Virus record (IMG/VR): IMGVR_UViG_3300022822_000089
Location: 1 to 22,171 of that record
Source: a virus
Strand: one strand, 5' to 3'
Length of the DNA: 22,171 nucleotides
Shown: piece by piece, positions 8,715 through 16,327 of the stretch
Position numbering within the stretch: the first letter of the stretch is position 1
Layout of the letters: the number at the start of each line of letters is the position of its first letter
Made by a program: the position numbers and the translations under genes
Notes under the pieces: generated by a model
What the model saw: the letters and a program-made list of their open reading frames with translations, nothing else
The model's database searches: none
Told to the model about the DNA's origin: nothing

Positions 8715-11700
8715 TTAAAGTTGGTTTGATGGGCAAGTAGTCACTTCTGTAACTAACCCATATTTATTTACTGTTATATAATCTGTTCCACTAATCTGGT
8801 ATAACCCAAGAGCTAATGTAGTCCCTGGCTCTCCGTTTGAAGATGAATATACAAAATCTCCTGACACTGGTAAACTATTTTCACCTGTATGGTAATATGT
8901 TACAGTCAAAGGTTGCCCACATACAACATTTTTATTCTGCTGTATCGTGCTACTTTGGTAAGCAACGTAGTTAACCTCACAATCACAACAAGCTTTAACC
9001 GCAGATCCTGCGTCATAACAAAACTCCTGGCAGCTAGTACCTCTGTAATCGTAAATTAAATACAAGTACCTATTTCCAATAGGTAAATTTAAACCTGAAA
9101 TAACAGCCTCATACAATCCTGTTGATGGGTTCGTAACCTCATTGTTTGGAATTGTTGTAGAATCCGCTAATAACGTAGCTATATCCGACTCACTGTTTGA
9201 GTACAAAACACTACTAGACAGGTATTTAAAATTATCGTTTCCAACCACCCAGTTGTAATCATCAAATTCTATCTTATTAGACCTAACTGTAATATTTGTT
9301 CCACTGTAAGGAAATACCCCTAAAGATCTAATCCCCACCTGAGAAACATAATTAGAAGCAACCTTATTACTGTTGCCAAAGGTAGCTAAGTTTGAGTCTA
9401 TAGGGCTAACAATATTGGAATCACTCCATTTATACTCCGTATGTATAAAGTCATCTGCATCAGCTGAAGAATTCATAACCAACTTCACAACCTCTATAGC
9501 TATCTCCGTAGGACATTCAGCTGTTATATTGATGGATGACTTCGTTATTGCTACAATTGTTACAACCGCATTCCTGGGAGTATTCAGTGTCTTATCAAAT
9601 GTAAACACACCGCTTCCTGTAAGTACACCACTATCAGTAGTGACACCATTCCATAATGAAGATATGGTTATAGAACCACCATCTGAAACATTGTAAGATA
9701 TATTACACTCACCAATCACAGCACCGTAATCTATAGTAGAAACAATTACCGATTCTGGTAGTAAATTATTTTTCTGCAAGGTGTATCCACAAGCCGAAAC
9801 TTCTGGAGGTAAAGGTATAGGAGTACAGTTCATTCCTAAAACATACTCGTCCATGTAAGGGTCGTAACCACCTAACTTTTGTGTCTGTATAGAATCAAAG
9901 AACTGGTCCCTAAAGTAAGACCTCATCCCGTTAGAAGAAATAACTTCCAAAGAATCATTGTTTTTACTAGTACCTCTTAACCTTAAAACAGCACCTCTTT
10001 TCACGTCAGTGAAGAACATATCAGAACCCCAAGAAGCAAAACTTTCTGGGTTGTAGCTAATACCATACTCTTCAATCCTAGCAATCTGAGTACCTAAAAC
10101 TTGAGGGACAGATGCGATAACACCACCTCCAGTACTGTCGCTAATTAAATTCTTACCTGACAATACGTAAGTTATTCTATCCTCCTGCAAAACAAGTATA
10201 TCTGTTTCACGAGCGTGCATTTTTTGTATTGGTCCAAATATTGTTTCGCAATCCTTAAAGTTTACTAACCCTAAATTGAATTCATTAAGATTATTAACTC
10301 CACTATTACTACTGTAAATACCACTATAAGTGATACCTTCAAACCTGTCGGCTTCCTTATAGTCCTGGTTAGAAACAGCTAAAACTCTCTGCCCTAACAC
10401 CATAGCTCTACCTGCTAGTGAATCTTTTATTTTAAAACTTTCAACACCGTTACCAAAAGTAAAACAGTCTTGGAAATTTAAATTCACCACAGCATCTCTG
10501 CTTGCGGTTTGATCTTGGTCTCCTAGTCCAGTTTTACCTCCAGATAAATGAAATCCTTCCGGCTGTGTAATTGGAAAAGATTCAGAGGCATCGTAATACA
10601 ATTCAGCATCTGCATCTAAAGCTTCACTTTCAAATACAATTAAAGTGTTTGCTCTTTGTACAATTAACTCAACATGAAGGTCTGCTGTTCTGTTTGACTG
10701 TGTTAATCTATGGCACCCATACATTCCAGACGACACACCTAAATACAAAGGAGATGCAGATGACTGAGATGAATCTTGTATCCATTGAAAGGTAACTTCA
10801 AAACCTTCGCAAGAAACATTATTCGCAGTACCGTTAGTATCAAGTATTTCTCCGTTAGGAGTACCTGAAGGTTCTGCTAAATTTGCATTAAAATTAATAA
10901 CAGTCTCATCAGAAAGATCTCCAGGATCTGCTATCTCAGGGTTTATGCTGTCACCAAGCCACCATCTTCTAAGGTCGCTATAATCATCACTTGAGATGTA
11001 TTGCTGGTCCCATTCCCATAATATTTCTTGACAACTATTTCCGTTATATGTATCGTTACGAAAAGCTGTTACTTTTATTTTTACGGTTGATCCTGCCGGA
11101 ACCGTGTAATTTGTTGTTGCTGCGCCAGATCCTTCAATATCCTGCGTATAGCAAGGGTAAGCGATCTTTCTTTTATTTGTACAGCCATATTCATCGTCTC
11201 TTCTTACTATCTCTCCATACTCTATTACCGAATCTTCAGGTATAACTATGTCAAAATTCTGGTTCTTCATTTGCATATACAACCCTGCAAGCTGATTTGA
11301 CTCCTCACCTAATTCACTTGGAATTGCTAAAAAATCTCTAGCCTCAGCACCAACTTCTAGCACCTCAACTTTCTCAAGTCTTGATACAGGCCCAGAAACA
11401 TCTGCCTTTATAATAAGCGTCTGCCCTTTGGCTACTTTATTCACATTGTCACCTTCTAGTTTAAAGAAGACCATATTATCACTAGGCCTTACGTAATAGA
11501 AGTTAGTGTAAATAACCTCGTAATTTGATAAACTTGGTTTCACAACAAACTTATATCTCTCAGCCCAGTAAGGAGCAAGAGAATTGACAGCTACCTGTAT
11601 AGTATTTTGTGTATCACTATTTCCTGGCTCAACATAAACAGTATTTCTTTCTGAAACTAAAACAGTAGATGACCTACCGTATCCGTCACTGTAAACTATA

Positions 11701-13523
11701 CCAGTCTCGTAATCTCTATTACTGTGTAAACTTCCGGTATTTACAGTATTACTGAAACCAGCTTCACCACTAACAAATCTAAAGTATTCAAATACATCTG
11801 TAGTCGTAGGTGTTGCGTCCACGTTCTGATACTGCATCCCTATAACTTGGATATTAAAAGTATCTGACCCTGGAGATATTCCTGAAAGAAAAAATCCTTG
11901 CTGATTGGTAGAACTAGTGATACCACTATTAAACTTAGAAAACTGGAAAGAAGATGACGGTGATGATAATTCGTTATTAAAAAAATCAGTCAAAGAAACA
12001 CCTTTATCTGCGTCTGCAATTGGTTTAAAATTAGTATTAAAAACAGTACCTATAGCATCCTGAAATAAAGTACTGCTAAGTAAATCATATGTTGATGAAT
12101 AGTTTTCGTCTAAGGTTATGTTTACCTCTAAAGTAAAATTAGAGTTCTTAAACTTATCATTTGCTAACCAAGCAGGATTGTCTTCCTGACCTGAAGCAAC
12201 AGTGGTCTCGTGACTTTCAATGCTAAATAACAAACCCAAGAAAGCCCCTTTCAATAATTTACCTTTTGTTTCAGATAAATCAAATGTAAGCGCATTGTTC
12301 GTGTAGCTTTTATTGTCAGACGAATCTATATCATAGCTAAGGCCTGTCGCAAAAGAAGCGAAAGGTAAATCCTGAGAAAGTATAGCAGTGTTAATTATCC
12401 TTGTATTGTAATCTAAAGAAATTCTAGTACCACCTGGACCACCTGTTGTGAAATTGTAACCGTCAACATAGTTTCCATACATCAACCTGTTACCTTGCAC
12501 AATCTGAGCCTTAGCTAACCTAGGAACATTGTCATACTGACGAAGTAATTCATCTCCACCTAAAACCGTATAAATCTTACTATTTGTAAAGACGTATGAC
12601 TGAGTAGTATTATCTGCCCATCCATAGTCTTCCTTTATAAACCTCTCAATTACATTTATAGTATTTGAGTTTGTGTCTTTAAAAAGTAAATCAATTTCTA
12701 CAACTCGCTTACTACCAGTAGAGTACTGTATAGTAACGCCATTATACAGGTTTTCCATACCTGCGTTGTTGTAGTTTTTAGTATCAAAATCAAAAGGCTT
12801 TGCTGCAAAGGCTGGTAAGCTAAATAATGACGTAGCACTATACTGACCGTCCGAATACCTATACCTGTAAGCGAAGCAAAGAAATCTGTTTTCAATGTAA
12901 TTTTCTCCTCCCGGAACATTTAACAAAATTGTCTTAGGTACAGGTAATGGTATCACATCGTTTGCTGGATCTTCAAAACCTGGAATCTTTACAATAACAC
13001 TAATGTCTTCCTCTTTTATCTGGTCGACACTACCTACTGGTGAGTCGTAATTTCTGAGTACATTTATATACCTAGGTGGATTTAAATCATCCGTCCAAAA
13101 CAACAAGCCATCAATCAAACTTATTCCAGTGACAAGAAAATCCTTGCTAAAACCTAAAAGCTCTTCAGTAACAACGTGGTAATTTATAACCTCACTTGTT
13201 GTATTGTACGACACAACCATATCTACCACACCGCCTGAAGCAGCTGGATTCTCATCGTCATGTATCCACCAGTACAAAGTCTCCCTTACACCATCCTGAT
13301 ACGCACCAATACATAGGGCTGCAATACTTAAGTCCTGACCTTTGTACCTAAGAGTCGTAAGCCTAGAGTTTCCTTTTGCGTTCTCAACAGCACCAACCTC
13401 AGTGGTTTCCGTAGAACCCAACCTAACATTTAATGCGTCAACGTATTCCCCTGGAGGTAAAAGTCTTTCGTCAATAGACTTATTCATTCTACCTGCAACA
13501 AAGTTTGTAGTAATTATTGGCAT
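8715..13523 (-). CDS. Tail muzzle / tail tube (stabilisation) protein, 1602 aa, gp12-like
   Basis: This is the largest complete protein here. The N-terminus (FVAGRMNKSIDERLLPPGEY, then ALNVRLGSTE) matches the start I recall for tail stabilisation/muzzle proteins of crAss-like and flavobacterial phages, functional counterparts of T7 gp12 and P22 gp10. The N-terminal two thirds look like a beta-propeller with insertions. Conserved-looking blocks are DCFTFGNGVESFKIKDS, YSGIYSSNSGVNNLNEFNLG, ESFASWGSDMFFTDVKRG and GGYDPYMDEYVLGMN (1218-1232). The last 370 residues are beta-sandwich-like and end in a cysteine cluster (C1498, C1502, CCDC at 1512-1515). A terminal module (1535-1602) resembles units of the next gene. 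No transmembrane segment is evident. It should form the tail nozzle below the ring proteins. Its start lies one base after the ring gene stop (TAATATG). Confidence 0.85.
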   Translation of the reverse strand: MPIITTNFVAGRMNKSIDERLLPPGEYVDALNVRLGSTETTEVGAVENAKGNSRLTTLRYKGQDLSIAALCIGAYQDGVRETLYWWIHDDENPAASGGVVDMVVSYNTTSEVINYHVVTEELLGFSKDFLVTGISLIDGLLFWTDDLNPPRYINVLRNYDSPVGSVDQIKEEDISVIVKIPGFEDPANDVIPLPVPKTILLNVPGGENYIENRFLCFAYRYRYSDGQYSATSLFSLPAFAAKPFDFDTKNYNNAGMENLYNGVTIQYSTGSKRVVEIDLLFKDTNSNTINVIERFIKEDYGWADNTTQSYVFTNSKIYTVLGGDELLRQYDNVPRLAKAQIVQGNRLMYGNYVDGYNFTTGGPGGTRISLDYNTRIINTAILSQDLPFASFATGLSYDIDSSDNKSYTNNALTFDLSETKGKLLKGAFLGLLFSIESHETTVASGQEDNPAWLANDKFKNSNFTLEVNITLDENYSSTYDLLSSTLFQDAIGTVFNTNFKPIADADKGVSLTDFFNNELSSPSSSFQFSKFNSGITSSTNQQGFFLSGISPGSDTFNIQVIGMQYQNVDATPTTTDVFEYFRFVSGEAGFSNTVNTGSLHSNRDYETGIVYSDGYGRSSTVLVSERNTVYVEPGNSDTQNTIQVAVNSLAPYWAERYKFVVKPSLSNYEVIYTNFYYVRPSDNMVFFKLEGDNVNKVAKGQTLIIKADVSGPVSRLEKVEVLEVGAEARDFLAIPSELGEESNQLAGLYMQMKNQNFDIVIPEDSVIEYGEIVRRDDEYGCTNKRKIAYPCYTQDIEGSGAATTNYTVPAGSTVKIKVTAFRNDTYNGNSCQEILWEWDQQYISSDDYSDLRRWWLGDSINPEIADPGDLSDETVINFNANLAEPSGTPNGEILDTNGTANNVSCEGFEVTFQWIQDSSQSSASPLYLGVSSGMYGCHRLTQSNRTADLHVELIVQRANTLIVFESEALDADAELYYDASESFPITQPEGFHLSGGKTGLGDQDQTASRDAVVNLNFQDCFTFGNGVESFKIKDSLAGRAMVLGQRVLAVSNQDYKEADRFEGITYSGIYSSNSGVNNLNEFNLGLVNFKDCETIFGPIQKMHARETDILVLQEDRITYVLSGKNLISDSTGGGVIASVPQVLGTQIARIEEYGISYNPESFASWGSDMFFTDVKRGAVLRLRGTSKNNDSLEVISSNGMRSYFRDQFFDSIQTQKLGGYDPYMDEYVLGMNCTPIPLPPEVSACGYTLQKNNLLPESVIVSTIDYGAVIGECNISYNVSDGGSITISSLWNGVTTDSGVLTGSGVFTFDKTLNTPRNAVVTIVAITKSSINITAECPTEIAIEVVKLVMNSSADADDFIHTEYKWSDSNIVSPIDSNLATFGNSNKVASNYVSQVGIRSLGVFPYSGTNITVRSNKIEFDDYNWVVGNDNFKYLSSSVLYSNSESDIATLLADSTTIPNNEVTNPSTGLYEAVISGLNLPIGNRYLYLIYDYRGTSCQEFCYDAGSAVKACCDCEVNYVAYQSSTIQQNKNVVCGQPLTVTYYHTGENSLPVSGDFVYSSSNGEPGTTLALGLYQISGTDYITVNKYGLVTEVTTCPSNQL
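8718..8921 (-). repeat. C-terminal beta module of the muzzle, related to modules of the adjacent tail protein
   Basis: Residues 1535-1602 start and nearly end with Cys and contain VSGDFVYSSSNG, LYQISGTDYITVNKYGLV and a closing TTC. The plan is the same as residues 271-337 of the neighbouring tail surface protein. Sharing of a terminal module by adjacent genes points to domain duplication or exchange. Confidence 0.55.
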
Positions 13524-13524
13524 A

Positions 13525-14448
13525 TTATTTTATCCATTTATTCTGGCCTCTCATATTCTGCAAGAGTCTTCCAGGGTGAATGTTACTTAATCTAATTTTA
13601 GCGTTCCTAAGTAAAGAAGACTTGTCTTTCCTAGCCCTGTTTACAACATACTCCTGCACAGATAGCTTTCCGTTTAAGATCGAGTACTTTACGTAAGCAT
13701 AAATATACTCCTCAAAAAGCTTATTCAACTGAACCTCAGTATCGACACCACCTGCCATGCCATCTGAAACATACTCCAATACAACAGACGCTGCATTTGA
13801 AATGTTGCTAAAGTTGATTACACCAGACTGCTTATCAATTGTAAACGTAGGATTCGAGTTAGCCGTCTCTGGGTTTAACCCAAAACGTGCGCCAACTGAA
13901 TAGTCAAAATACCAGTTGCCATCAGAGCAGTAACCTTCGGATCCATTGAATCTACTACCATTGTTTAGGTAAATACTTTTTTCTCCACGGGTTATTCTTT
14001 CTAAATCAAGTTCTGAATTCTCAGGCCTCAATACATTTCCCTCTTGGTCAAATAATATGTTAGCATCGTGGTCTTGAAGATACGCTGCCGACCAGTTGGT
14101 TTGAATATTTTCTGTAAGTGGCTTTAATACACCACCCGTGTTCACAGAGATCCTAACCCAGTTTACATAATCTTGTGGCAATATAAACCTAAGTTGAAGC
14201 GTAACGTCTAATTGAAGTATTTTAATTTCCTTCATTGCGTCATAGTTCAACTCTTGTATACCTCTCTTTGCGTGAAACAAAACTTGGTAACGGTCGATGT
14301 TATTCACCAACTCATGGTTTCCTTGGTACATCAACATAAAATTGTTAACGATGTCTGCTAAAGAAACGTATTGGTATGATCCCCAGTTTGCATCCTTCGG
14401 AGTACCACCTGAGTTTTGGTAATATGCGTAGTCATTTATATATGCCAT
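13525..14448 (-). CDS. Tail ring / head-tail adaptor protein, 307 aa, gp11/gp4-like
   Basis: The N-terminal helical part (residues 30-75) has VSLADIVNNFMLMYQGNHEL and AKRGIQELNYDAMKEIK, followed by a strand pair LQLDVTLQLRFILPQDYVNW. A beta-rich centre follows, then a helical, basic C-terminus (NGKLSVQEYVVNRARKDK; NAKIRLSNIHPGRLLQ; final GQNKWIK). This helix-strand-helix arrangement and position directly before the muzzle are those of tail accessory ring proteins (P22 gp4, T7 gp11, crAss-like ring proteins), which extend the portal channel and dock the tail tube. The ATG directly follows the upstream TAG in the same frame; the stop lies one base before the muzzle ATG. I am sure of the coding call and fairly sure of the class. 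Confidence 0.85.
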   Translation of the reverse strand: MAYINDYAYYQNSGGTPKDANWGSYQYVSLADIVNNFMLMYQGNHELVNNIDRYQVLFHAKRGIQELNYDAMKEIKILQLDVTLQLRFILPQDYVNWVRISVNTGGVLKPLTENIQTNWSAAYLQDHDANILFDQEGNVLRPENSELDLERITRGEKSIYLNNGSRFNGSEGYCSDGNWYFDYSVGARFGLNPETANSNPTFTIDKQSGVINFSNISNAASVVLEYVSDGMAGGVDTEVQLNKLFEEYIYAYVKYSILNGKLSVQEYVVNRARKDKSSLLRNAKIRLSNIHPGRLLQNMRGQNKWIK

Positions 14449-15423
14449 CTATCGTTGTGTTTGTTGTTCTGATTGTAGTTCCCCTGCTCCAAATTGGTAA
14501 ACGTCCTGCTCCCTGATTTCGATACCAACATACTTACAGATCTTAGCAATCAAAGCTGGCTCATCTGACAGAGGTAATTCGAAGTCTTGGTAATCTCCCT
14601 GAGATGCTGAGAACACAGGTTCTCCCGAAACAATCTCAACATACGTCCACTTTGGATCGATAGGGTACCGCACGTACTGTGCAAATATTGTCCCCGGTGT
14701 AGTTAAAGTTTCCGGGTAAACGTTAATTATATTTCCATAACCCGTAGTCGTAGCATTACCTAGCACGTAAGCTGGATATCCAGTAGAAGGCGAGGTTAGT
14801 GGCGATGACTTAAGGTAGAATATTTTATTTTGGTTAACTCTTTCAACCTCAACGATACCATTTCCTAAAACAATAGCGTAGGTACCACCAATGGTAGATT
14901 CTTTTGAAAATAAGTCAACCGTTATTGTCAGTGAGGTCTCACTGTTTACACTCGTTATGTAAGCGCTCTGCCCAGCCGTAACGCCATCCTTTGATGTGGA
15001 TGAAACTAATTGACCTGCTGCAACTCCGCTTGTCACAAACGTTGCCTCAGTGTCATTAATTGTAAAAGCAGCATTCAGGGTTATAGCCCCTGAAGCCACA
15101 ATCGTTGGGTAGTAGTTTAGTTTGTTGATTAAGTAATAGTTACTAGGAAGCGAGAATAAATTTGCTCCATTATTTATTAGTGTCTGTGTAGATGAAAATC
15201 CATCAATTACCTCAACCAGTCCTTTCGTTATGTCTGCATATCCCGTCCCAGATGTTCTCTGGTTTTCCTTAACAATCTGGTTGTTATAAGCATAGAAATA
15301 GTCTTCAAATACAGACATCTGCGCCTGCTGACAATACAAATTAAAGTCTTGCGGTGAGATATATCCGTAGTTGTTTTTATTAACTATCGCTAATACGGTG
15401 TTTCGTACTTCGTTTATTGGCAT
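14449..15423 (-). CDS. Ring / head-completion protein with beta insert, 324 aa
   Basis: The first 70 residues are helical with a conserved-looking block, NYGYISPQDFNLYCQQAQMS then FEDYFYAYNN (residues 18-47). This is a pattern I recall from structural proteins next to ring genes in Bacteroidota phages. Residues about 115-186 form a Ser/Thr/Val-rich beta insert (AGQLVSSTSKDGVTAGQSAY, then a Gly-Gly-Thr-Tyr strand). The frame then returns to a core beta domain (YPAYVL, IINVYPETL, YVRYPIDPKWTYVEI). A helical C-terminus with Gln-rich tail (ELQSEQQTQR) ends the protein. It probably forms one of the rings beneath the portal. Its TAG stop abuts the next ATG in the same frame. It starts 15 bases after a promoter-like box that follows a terminator. 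Confidence 0.8.
   Translation of the reverse strand: MPINEVRNTVLAIVNKNNYGYISPQDFNLYCQQAQMSVFEDYFYAYNNQIVKENQRTSGTGYADITKGLVEVIDGFSSTQTLINNGANLFSLPSNYYLINKLNYYPTIVASGAITLNAAFTINDTEATFVTSGVAAGQLVSSTSKDGVTAGQSAYITSVNSETSLTITVDLFSKESTIGGTYAIVLGNGIVEVERVNQNKIFYLKSSPLTSPSTGYPAYVLGNATTTGYGNIINVYPETLTTPGTIFAQYVRYPIDPKWTYVEIVSGEPVFSASQGDYQDFELPLSDEPALIAKICKYVGIEIREQDVYQFGAGELQSEQQTQR
14866..15081 (-). repeat. Ser/Thr/Val-rich beta insert in the ring protein (residues 115-186)
   Basis: The insert interrupts the ring-protein core with a composition unlike its flanks. The plan 'AGQ-V ... G ... A-Y-I-x-x-V ... L-T-I ... G-G-T-Y-A-I' resembles inserts in the capsid protein (17252-17452) and the 272-residue tail protein (6496-6702). 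It is probably a surface-exposed decoration domain. Similarity is judged by eye. Confidence 0.4.
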
Positions 15424-15438
15424 AATAATTTCTTTCTA

Positions 15439-15446
15439 CAAATATA
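15439..15446 (-). promoter_or_regulatory. Promoter-like TAnnTTTG box before the ring/tail operon
   Basis: The minus strand reads TATATTTG, matching the -7 consensus TAnnTTTG of Bacteroidota primary sigma factor promoters. It begins just past the U-tract of the terminator at 15449-15481 and ends 15 bases before the ATG of the 324-residue ring gene. No clear -33 TTTG at the usual 19-21 base spacing is visible, and the leader would be under 10 bases, so the call is tentative. It would restart transcription of the tail genes after the terminator. Confidence 0.35.
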
Positions 15447-15448
15447 GC

Positions 15449-15481
15449 AAAAAAAAAACACCCTAATTTATTTAGAGTGTT
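15449..15481 (-). terminator. Intrinsic terminator after the 250-aa gene
   Basis: On the minus strand RNA, a 10-bp stem (AACACUCUAA pairing with UUAGGGUGUU, one U-G wobble) with a 5-base loop is followed by an unbroken run of ten U (stem pairs 15457-15466 with 15472-15481; A-run on the plus strand 15449-15458, overlapping the outer two stem bases). It lies 21 bases after the TAG stop of the 250-residue gene. Structure and U-tract are both textbook quality. Confidence 0.85.
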
Positions 15482-15502
15482 CTTAGTGTATAGTGTGAGA
15501 TT

Positions 15503-16255
15503 CTATTTAATCTTACCTTTAAGAAGCTTGTAGACTTCTAATCCATCATCACTCTGCATAAAAGAAGAGACAATAAAGTAAGGGTCTTCCCCGAACGGTA
15601 CCGTTAACATCTTCTTCTTATTGTTACTTAAGTTGTAGTAAACATCCTTGTTGTTGTTTCTAAATCCTAGCAACGTAGAGCTGAAAAATTGATGAACATC
15701 ATCCATAAGTTCAAGCATCGGGTCATTAACCGTATCCAAGAATTCTTCAGGATTGTTTCTAGCGTAAACTAGTAAATCTCTTTTTAATTCAGGAACAGTC
15801 ATATTCTTAACGGAGTTACCCATTAATACACGACAAATTTGAGTAAGCTTGACTACATCTTTTGTAATTTCTTTTGCTGAAATCTGAGCATCTAGTGCCG
15901 CTTCAACGCTTTCTAACTCTTGAGAGGCATCACGCTCTTTGTTTATTTCTTCAAATATGTTTCCATTGCTTGGGTGCAAGTGTAAAAACTTTTGTAATAT
16001 TTGGTTTTCCTTTGAAACAGTCAACAAACCGTCTTCGAAAACAATAGGCTCTAAAATAGCATTACCATCCTGCTCATCCTCGAAAGGAGACTTCTGGTTA
16101 CGCGCATAACGCAATGGTCTATTATTACCCTTAGCCTCGTCAAAGTGCAATAGAGGAGATCTCTGTGAGTGTCTAGAAGACAACATATATGACAAAGGAG
16201 CTTTACTCCCTTTCAATCGATAAGCTTTTGCTCTGTACTCTTGTTTTTCTTTCAT
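15503..16255 (-). CDS. Uncharacterised head-module protein, 250 aa
   Basis: The function is not recognised. The first 52 residues are basic (many Arg and Lys; RLKGSKAPLSYMLSSRHSQR) and look unstructured, possibly nucleic-acid or capsid contacting. An acidic linker follows (FEDEQDGN). The remainder is helical with conserved-looking blocks LQKFLHLHPSNGNIFEEIN (about 88-106), a Glu/Ala coiled coil (110-135), ELKRDLLVYARNNPEEFLD (160-178), and a C-terminal strand-helix VPFGEDPYFIVSSFMQSDDG. I recall homologues with the 'FLHxHP.NG..F.E' and 'ELKRD' blocks in the head modules of other Bacteroidota phages, without a known role. It lies alone between two terminators, the first following the capsid gene, so its transcription probably depends on read-through or a separate promoter. 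A capsid auxiliary or DNA-associated protein is a guess. Confidence 0.75.
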   Translation of the reverse strand: MKEKQEYRAKAYRLKGSKAPLSYMLSSRHSQRSPLLHFDEAKGNNRPLRYARNQKSPFEDEQDGNAILEPIVFEDGLLTVSKENQILQKFLHLHPSNGNIFEEINKERDASQELESVEAALDAQISAKEITKDVVKLTQICRVLMGNSVKNMTVPELKRDLLVYARNNPEEFLDTVNDPMLELMDDVHQFFSSTLLGFRNNNKDVYYNLSNNKKKMLTVPFGEDPYFIVSSFMQSDDGLEVYKLLKGKIK

Positions 16256-16280
16256 TATGATATGATTAAATTTAATTTAT

Positions 16281-16311
16281 AAAAATAGGGAAAGACTTGT
16301 CTTTCCCTATT
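16281..16311 (-). terminator. Intrinsic terminator directly after the major capsid gene
   Basis: A perfect inverted repeat of 12-13 bp (AATAGGGAAAGAC / GTCTTTCCCTATT, arms 16284-16296 and 16299-16311) has a loop of 2 or 4 bases and is followed on the minus-strand RNA by five U (plus-strand A-run 16281-16285, overlapping two stem bases). It begins 16 bases after the capsid TAA stop (16328). The stem is symmetrical, but the U-tract is on the minus-strand side, fixing the direction. Confidence 0.88.
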
Positions 16312-16327
16312 AAATACTACTATTTAC

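Noticed and set aside
10571-11245. Plus-strand frames at 10571-10795 and 10991-11245 inside the muzzle gene
   Set aside because: They are antisense to a continuous, conserved-looking coding frame and show no recognisable domain.
14449-15505. Recoding of TAG to an amino acid, as in some crAss-like phages
   Set aside because: TAG ends the 324-, 250- and 272-residue genes at plausible protein ends, and reading through the 272-residue gene stop meets TAA after about 11 codons; no large gene needs an internal TAG.
16266-16280. AT palindrome TTAAATTTAA upstream of the 250-aa gene as an operator
   Set aside because: It is short, made only of A and T in an AT-rich gap, and easily expected by chance.
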